A DNA stretch of 64,000 nucleotides from an uncultured Draconibacterium sp. Lineage in GTDB: Bacteria; Bacteroidota; Bacteroidia; Bacteroidales; Prolixibacteraceae. The stretch covers positions 4,125,001 to 4,189,000 of the forward strand of contig NZ_OY781464.1 of NCBI RefSeq assembly GCF_963676735.1, written 5' to 3'. Position 1 is the stretch's first letter. Each line of letters starts with the position of its first letter. The translations under genes were made by a program, and so were the position numbers. Of this stretch, positions 59,224-64,000 are shown piece after piece. The notes under the pieces are model-generated. The model worked only from the letters and a program-made list of their open reading frames with translations, had not been told where the DNA came from and ran no database searches.

Positions 59224-60348
59224 TTAACTATTCTCAAAAAACTTCTTAATCATATTAACTATATACTCCAATTGCTCCTCCCCCAACTCGGTATGCATGG
59301 GCAACGACAACACCGTTTGACTTAGCTTTTCAGCCACCGAAAAATCTCCCTGTTTGTACCCCAGGTGTTTGTAGGCTTCCTGTAGATGCAGCGCTTTGGG
59401 GTAATATACCATCGAAGGAATACCTTTTCCTGCCAGGAAATTCTTCAACTCATCTCTTTTTTCAGATTGAATAGTGTATTGATGAAACGTGTGCGTACTG
59501 TAAGGTACTCGCGTCGGAATTTTAAGTTCTTCAATACCTTTCAGCTGTTCGTCGTAAAAGGAAGCTGCCTGTTGCCGGGCTTGTATGTGTTTTTCTATGT
59601 ATTTCAGTTTAACCTCCAGAATGGCAGCCTGTAAGCTGTCGAGCCGCGAGTTAATGCCAATTCGCTCGTATTCGTATTTCGCTTTCATTCCATGGTTGGC
59701 CAGCGAACGAATTTTATCTGCCATTTCGTTATTAGTACAATAAACCGCACCACCATCGCCAAAAGCGCCCAGGTTTTTTGATGGAAAAAACGAGTTACAA
59801 CCGATATTTCCTATTGTCCCGGCTTTTGTTTTTGTACCATCAGAAAAAAGATAATCGGTCCCTAAAGCCTGACATGCATCTTCAACTACAAAAAGCTTAT
59901 ATTTCTGAGCCAAATCCAGAATGGCTTCCAAATTGGCGCATTGCCCAAAAAGATGCACCGGCAATATGGCCTTTGTTTTTTCGGAAAAAGCTTCTTCTAA
60001 CTTACCCTCATCCAAATTAAATGTCTCGCGATTTACATCAACAAACACGGGTTTCAATCCCAAAAATGATAATACCTCCACGGTAGAAACAAAGGTAAAA
60101 GGGGTGGTAATTACCTCATCGCCCGGCTTTAAGTCGAGAGCCATAAAAGCCAGCTGCAAGGCATCGGTGCCGTTTCCACAGGCAACTACATTAGTGCTTA
60201 AATAAGCTGCCAGCCGGACTTCAAAATCAAGCACCTTCCCACTTTTTATAAATTGGGTGGAACGAATCACCTCCTGAATGGCTTCATCAATTTCAGCCTT
60301 CATGGTAAGGTATTGCCCGTAAATGTCCGACATGTGGATGGTTTGCAT
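59224..60348 (-). CDS. wbpE: WbpE-like sugar aminotransferase (DegT/DnrJ/EryC1 family)
   Basis: A 374-residue PLP enzyme with TNVVACGNGTDALQLAFMA, the EDACQALGTDY stretch and the PLP-binding Lys in SFFPSKNLGAFGDGGAV near residue 190. WbpE transfers an amino group to the 3-keto sugar nucleotide made by WbpB. The C-terminal SLPMHTELGEEQLEYIV stretch is typical for the sugar aminotransferases. With wbpA, B and D it makes a complete set for UDP-2,3-diacetamido-2,3-dideoxy-D-glucuronic acid. The epimerase WbpI (to the manno form) is not in the window. Confidence 0.92.
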   Translation of the reverse strand: MQTIHMSDIYGQYLTMKAEIDEAIQEVIRSTQFIKSGKVLDFEVRLAAYLSTNVVACGNGTDALQLAFMALDLKPGDEVITTPFTFVSTVEVLSFLGLKPVFVDVNRETFNLDEGKLEEAFSEKTKAILPVHLFGQCANLEAILDLAQKYKLFVVEDACQALGTDYLFSDGTKTKAGTIGNIGCNSFFPSKNLGAFGDGGAVYCTNNEMADKIRSLANHGMKAKYEYERIGINSRLDSLQAAILEVKLKYIEKHIQARQQAASFYDEQLKGIEELKIPTRVPYSTHTFHQYTIQSEKRDELKNFLAGKGIPSMVYYPKALHLQEAYKHLGYKQGDFSVAEKLSQTVLSLPMHTELGEEQLEYIVNMIKKFFENS

Positions 60349-60452
60349 ACAGTTCAGCTTGTTTTTAATAAACTATAAAAGTATAAAAATAGTGTACAGA
60401 ATAAATCAAACGATTTTTATTTTGCATATTTCCGATTCAATTGATTTTAAAT

Positions 60453-60977
60453 ATGACAACTGGTTCAGCTCGAATACCAAATTCTTTTTTCCAACGCGCA
60501 GTAACGGAAGTTGCTCCTGATTTACTCGGTAAAAAACTGGTAAGGCGTTTTGATGACGGCTTGGTACAGGAATATATAATTACCGAAACCGAAGCCTACC
60601 GTGGACACGACGATAAAGCCTGCCATGCCAACAAAGGCAAAACAGCCCGAACTGAAGTTATGTTTCGGGAGGGAGGACTGGTTTACGTTTACCTGATTTA
60701 CGGAATGTACTGGCTGCTTAATTTTGTAACAGGTCCCGAAGGTGATGCTTCGGCTGTTTTAATTCGTGGACTTCATGGAATTTCAGGTCCGGGAAGGGTT
60801 GGAAAAGCGCTACAACTTGACAAGTCGTTTTATGGCGAAGACCTTTCCACATCAAATCGTATTTGGCTGGAAGAAGCAAGTGCTAAAGTTAATTACTCCG
60901 CACTCCCGCGCGTTGGTATCGATTATGCAGGAGAACCATGGATTAGCAAACCCTGGCGGTTTATTGCCGAGAAATAA
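60453..60977 (+). CDS. 3-methyladenine DNA glycosylase (AAG/MPG type)
   Basis: A 174-residue DNA repair enzyme of the alkyladenine-glycosylase fold. It begins MTTGSARIPNSFFQRAVTEV, has the catalytic Glu in ITETEAYRGHDDKACHA near residue 46 and the DNA-intercalating YLIYGMYWLLNFVTGPEGD region. It excises alkylated or deaminated purines (3-methyladenine, hypoxanthine) from DNA. The ATG at 60453 matches family starts better than the one at 60441. A single gene, divergent from wbpE. Confidence 0.92.
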   Translation: MTTGSARIPNSFFQRAVTEVAPDLLGKKLVRRFDDGLVQEYIITETEAYRGHDDKACHANKGKTARTEVMFREGGLVYVYLIYGMYWLLNFVTGPEGDASAVLIRGLHGISGPGRVGKALQLDKSFYGEDLSTSNRIWLEEASAKVNYSALPRVGIDYAGEPWISKPWRFIAEK

Positions 60978-61038
60978 CCAATGATGAATATTCAGCCTAA
61001 TCCTAAATATTTCATTTTGAAAATTGGATGTTGAAAAT

Positions 61039-62481
61039 TTACTTCCTCCCAATTACAAAACGATCGTACAGCCAAAGCAACACAACAGCCAAAACGGCAA
61101 TACCTGAAAACACCATCCAGATATTTGAAGGATGGTAGTTCTGCCACAGAAAATTCGTGAGCTCAGTTTCCGACATGCTCATTTTTTGGGCCGCCTGTGC
61201 AAAAAAGTCGTTTTTGGTAAATGTTTCCGAATACTCTGTTGGGAACTGCAATCCCCGCTCACTTACCTCCTGGTGCAAAAGATAGTATTTATCTGAGATG
61301 CCTTCGTAAAAATCGCCCGACAACCAACCAGCCAGTTTATGTGCAGCAGCAATAGGTAAAAACGAGGTTCCCATGTATAGCGCTTTCTGATCGGCTGGAG
61401 CAATGGCTCCAACATACTCGGTAAATTTTGGCGAACTTCCCATTTCCCCAAGTGCAAATATTAACACGCCCAACAATATTAACCATCCACTTTGTGTTGA
61501 AAACATCAACCCAAGTCCACCGGCCAGCACCAAAATTCCTCCCATCATGGCTGCCAGTGGGCGAAAACGCATTACGAATGCCGATACCATCAACTGAAAA
61601 ACGATTATAAAAAACGAATCCATACTGGTCATCGAAACGGCACTAATGGTACCGTTATCGCCAATTGTTTCGGCCAGCCAGGGCCAAACGGTATGCAGGC
61701 CATTATATACCACTGTTGTATCAATCCACTGGTCTATAAAAATTCCAAACGAATAATAAAGCTGGTTAAAAGCTGTCCAGAATAAAATCATAATAATTAA
61801 AAACAGCACATATTTCCAGTTTTGCAGGGTAATCCAAATATTTCTAAACGCTTGTAAAACATTATAGGCAAGCGAGTTTGAATCCTTGTCGCGACCGGGC
61901 TCTTTAAATAAAAACAAGGTTAAAAGTACGTTTACGCCAATGGCAGCAATGGCCATATAAAACACATAATCCCAGCTTAATTTTAACAAGGCCCCGGCAA
62001 TAAATGGCCCAATAAAACCACCAATATTAATCATCATATAAAAAATGCCAAAACCAATTGATGCTGTTTCATCGTTAGTGGTTTTTGCAATCATTGCCGA
62101 AATAATTGGCTTAAAAAAAGCTCCCCCTACACAAGTCCATACAAAAGCAAAATATACCAGGGTATAGCCTTCAAAAATATTAATCATATAAAAGCCCGAC
62201 ATGTAAATGGCGAATGCGAGCAGCAGTATTTTTTTATACCCCACCTTATCGGCTATGGCTCCGGTTATTACGGGTAAAAAATACAACAAGGCAGAACCTG
62301 TACCCATTATTGCTCCTTTCTGACCATTTGAGAAACCCAATGCTCCGGTGTCGGTTGAACCAACCAGAAAAATTGGAAAAGCAAGGTAAAAACCATACCA
62401 GGCCCAACGTTCAAATAATTCAATGGTGTTTGATGTCCAGAAACTTTTATTATACTTTTTTAATACCGAAACAAATGCCAT
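61039..62481 (-). CDS. POT/PTR-like MFS transporter
   Basis: A 480-residue transporter with 12 or so helices. The ELFERWAWYGFYLAFPIFL segment at the N-terminus resembles the ExxERFxYYG motif of proton-dependent oligopeptide transporters, and FYMMINIGGFIGPFIAGAL matches the PTR signature. A long loop follows helix 6 (LFKEPGRDKDSNSLAYN). It probably imports di- or tripeptides or a related small solute with protons. There is no transport specificity in the context. Confidence 0.82.
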   Translation of the reverse strand: MAFVSVLKKYNKSFWTSNTIELFERWAWYGFYLAFPIFLVGSTDTGALGFSNGQKGAIMGTGSALLYFLPVITGAIADKVGYKKILLLAFAIYMSGFYMINIFEGYTLVYFAFVWTCVGGAFFKPIISAMIAKTTNDETASIGFGIFYMMINIGGFIGPFIAGALLKLSWDYVFYMAIAAIGVNVLLTLFLFKEPGRDKDSNSLAYNVLQAFRNIWITLQNWKYVLFLIIMILFWTAFNQLYYSFGIFIDQWIDTTVVYNGLHTVWPWLAETIGDNGTISAVSMTSMDSFFIIVFQLMVSAFVMRFRPLAAMMGGILVLAGGLGLMFSTQSGWLILLGVLIFALGEMGSSPKFTEYVGAIAPADQKALYMGTSFLPIAAAHKLAGWLSGDFYEGISDKYYLLHQEVSERGLQFPTEYSETFTKNDFFAQAAQKMSMSETELTNFLWQNYHPSNIWMVFSGIAVLAVVLLWLYDRFVIGRK

Positions 62482-62594
62482 ATCGCTCTCTTTTTTTAGA
62501 AAGCGCGAAAGGTAACAATTTTTGGAAAATGATAAGCCCCCCTTTTAACAGCCCGGAAACACAACAGCAAAAAAACTATTGTGACAAAGGCATT

Positions 62595-63089
62595 TTAAAG
62601 TTCGAGGTCAAAAAAGATGGAAACAAAGGTGATAATCATAATAATGAGGAAAAGCATAATAAAGAAACCAACTACGCCCAATTTAAACCCCTGGCTTTGT
62701 TTATTGCGTTTGCTCGATTTCTTTAATCGCTCAATAGATTCTACCATTTTTTTAGGTGCCTGATCATTTTTTATAATATAATCAGCGGCACCTAACTTCA
62801 TAATCTTTACCGCAACTTCTACATTATTCTGGGCACTCAAAAAAATACAGTCAACATTACTATTCTCTTTTTCAAACTTTAGCATAAGCTCCAATCCATT
62901 AATTCCTTCAGAAGAATAATCCAGAATAATAATATCTGGTTTTAAATGAATGTGTTGAAGGCACTCTTCTCCATTCTTAAAAACTTTCAGCTTCGAATAC
63001 TTTTTTGATTTTAAATAACCGGCAATTAAGTCCTTATAAACAACGCTGTTTTCGATAAGAAAAATTAATGGATTTTTTGTCTCTTGCAT
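62595..63089 (-). CDS. Receiver-domain protein with C-terminal membrane helix
   Basis: A 164-residue protein: a CheY-like receiver domain (LIFLIENSVVYKDLIAGYL, phospho-acceptor in PDIIILDYSSEGING near residue 57, CIFLSAQNNVEVAV, DYIIKNDQ with the conserved Lys) followed by a basic linker and a hydrophobic C-terminal segment (LGVVGFFIMLFLIIMIITFV). The usual acidic pair appears as Glu-Asn, which may weaken metal binding. A membrane-tethered receiver without an output domain is unusual. The start at 63089 avoids a long N-terminal tail. It is divergent from coaX. Confidence 0.82.
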   Translation of the reverse strand: MQETKNPLIFLIENSVVYKDLIAGYLKSKKYSKLKVFKNGEECLQHIHLKPDIIILDYSSEGINGLELMLKFEKENSNVDCIFLSAQNNVEVAVKIMKLGAADYIIKNDQAPKKMVESIERLKKSSKRNKQSQGFKLGVVGFFIMLFLIIMIITFVSIFFDLEL

Positions 63090-63206
63090 GATTTTAGATA
63101 TGTTGTTAGTGCCTGCTTTAAAATTACTATTAATTTTTTTAAAAACAATACCGTCGCTTCCAACCAAAAAAGTTCATATATCTTATTACGAAATTTATAA
63201 ATTAGG

Positions 63207-63214
63207 TACTTTTG
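63207..63214 (+). promoter_or_regulatory. Bacteroidota-type promoter core upstream of coaX
   Basis: TACTTTTG fits TAnnTTTG and lies 20 bp before the coaX start codon at 63235. The -33 element is not clear. Confidence 0.4.
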
Positions 63215-63234
63215 AGCATTCGCAAAAAAAGATT

Positions 63235-63999
63235 ATGTTACTTGCAATAGATATAGGTAATACGAACATCGTTTTTGGTATTTACGAAGATGAACAGTGC
63301 ATAAGCGATTGGCGTATTCAAACCGATCAGTTAAAAACAGCCGATGAATACGAAGTGATTTTCAGATCGCTGTTAAGTGCCGGAAAAATATGCCGCACCG
63401 AAATTTCAGGAATTATTTTAAGCAGTGTAGTACCAACCTTACTGCACCCATTTCGCGAAATGCTTAGCGGGCTTTTTGAAAAAGCAAGCATTAACTTTGT
63501 AACTCCTGACATTTACGATAAACTACCTGTAAAAGTGTTAAATCCGTTTGAAATAGGAACCGACCTGGTTGCCAATGCTACTGCGGCCTACCAAAAATAC
63601 GGCAACAACACAATGGTAATTGATTTTGGTACCGCTTTAACATTTACTACCATTGGAAATAACTCAGAGATTTTGGGCGTTGCCATTGCACCAGGCCTGC
63701 GCACTGCAGTTGGGGCTCTGGCCGGTAAAACCGCACAACTGCCGCAAATTCATCTTGCTCCTCCACCTTCGGTTTTAGGCGAAAACACCATCCATGCCAT
63801 ACAATCAGGAATTATATTTGGCTACACCGGGCTGGTAGATTCTATTGTAGATAGAACGGAAACAGAAATGAACAAAACGCTTACCATTGTTGCAACAGGT
63901 GGGCTGAGTGCAGTAATGGTTCCCTTAAGTAAAAAAGTAAAAATTGTTGAGCCAATGCTTACCCTCGATGGCTTGATGCAAATCAATTCATTTCTATAA
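63235..63999 (+). CDS. coaX: Type III pantothenate kinase
   Basis: A 254-residue enzyme that phosphorylates pantothenate in the first step of coenzyme A synthesis, with ATP and a monovalent cation. The N-terminal P-loop-like motif LLAIDIGNTNIVFGIYE, GTDLVANATAAYQK near residue 104, and MVIDFGTALTFTTIG near residue 128 are the three CoaX signatures. The frame reaches back to 63088, but the ATG at 63235 gives the family N-terminus. The stop codon ends at the last base but one of the window. Confidence 0.94.
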   Translation: MLLAIDIGNTNIVFGIYEDEQCISDWRIQTDQLKTADEYEVIFRSLLSAGKICRTEISGIILSSVVPTLLHPFREMLSGLFEKASINFVTPDIYDKLPVKVLNPFEIGTDLVANATAAYQKYGNNTMVIDFGTALTFTTIGNNSEILGVAIAPGLRTAVGALAGKTAQLPQIHLAPPPSVLGENTIHAIQSGIIFGYTGLVDSIVDRTETEMNKTLTIVATGGLSAVMVPLSKKVKIVEPMLTLDGLMQINSFL

Positions 64000-64000
64000 C

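Noticed and set aside
62214..62726. A 170-codon plus-strand frame opposite the transporter and receiver genes
   Set aside because: It is antisense to well-supported genes and has no recognisable protein features.

Overview
The window reads as a chromosome segment of a Bacteroidota bacterium. The evidence is the gene content: a carboxypeptidase-regulatory/TonB-dependent receptor, a BlaR1-type M56 peptidase with a BlaI repressor, a GH97 glycosidase, PorT-like, DUF5723 and DUF4834 proteins, paired DUF2807 proteins, TAnnTTTG-type promoter cores and mostly weak Shine-Dalgarno sequences. The style suggests Marinilabiliales/Prolixibacteraceae, but no rRNA or other phylogenetic marker is present, so that rank is an inference. 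No tRNA, rRNA or CRISPR array was recognised.

Layout. 0-6 kb: housekeeping and small genes (PPOX-like protein cut by the left edge, DnaG primase, a zinc-less class III sirtuin, PorT-like barrel, truncated globin, ComF). 6.4-10 kb: a tetraheme NapC/NrfH-SUMF1 fusion followed by a Tat-exported Gfo/Idh/MocA lipoprotein and a small lipoprotein. 10.2-15.2 kb: two exported rhodanese proteins around a porin, next to two convergent Crp/Fnr regulators with N-terminal cysteine clusters and recognisable operator-like palindromes. 15.5-18.3 kb: exported metallo-beta-lactamase-fold protein and a GH97 glycosidase. 18.4-19.7 kb: an accessory patch holding a 21-bp-period dyad array and a DUF559 nuclease gene between blocks of a 126-bp repeat. 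19.7-31 kb: BlaI/M56 pair with three evenly spaced operators, a TonB-type receptor, small membrane proteins, two MscS channels and an S41 protease. 31-35.3 kb: Spy-like protein, two DUF2807 proteins, DUF5723 and DUF4834.

35.3-60.3 kb is dominated by surface-glycan functions. An FkbH/ACP/acyl-CoA dehydrogenase/hydroxyacyl-CoA dehydrogenase cassette, apparently for glyceryl- or hydroxymalonyl-ACP, ends in a left-handed-beta-helix acyltransferase and has no polyketide synthase nearby. After glycyl-tRNA synthetase come a YfhO membrane protein, four glycosyltransferases, an acyltransferase, a pyruvyltransferase, a nitroreductase-like protein, a methyltransferase, a Wzx-type flippase and a sulfotransferase. 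A second accessory patch (53.8-55.5 kb) holds another 21-bp dyad array and a REP-associated tyrosine transposase with inverted terminal hairpins. Beyond it four genes resembling wbpA, wbpB, wbpD and wbpE would make UDP-2,3-diacetamido-2,3-dideoxyglucuronic acid. The window closes with a DNA glycosylase, a POT-like transporter, a receiver-domain protein with a membrane tail, and CoaX.

The most unusual signal is the pair of long arrays (18414-18665 and 54040-54396) of quasi-palindromes AAGAT-N7-ATCTT repeated at exactly 21 bp, about two helical turns, with no insertion or deletion over 12 and 17 units. Read as codons they give a 7-residue repeat (x-D-x-x-Y-L-x), but stop codons interrupt it, and the stop-bearing units themselves recur. 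I do not recognise this as a described element.
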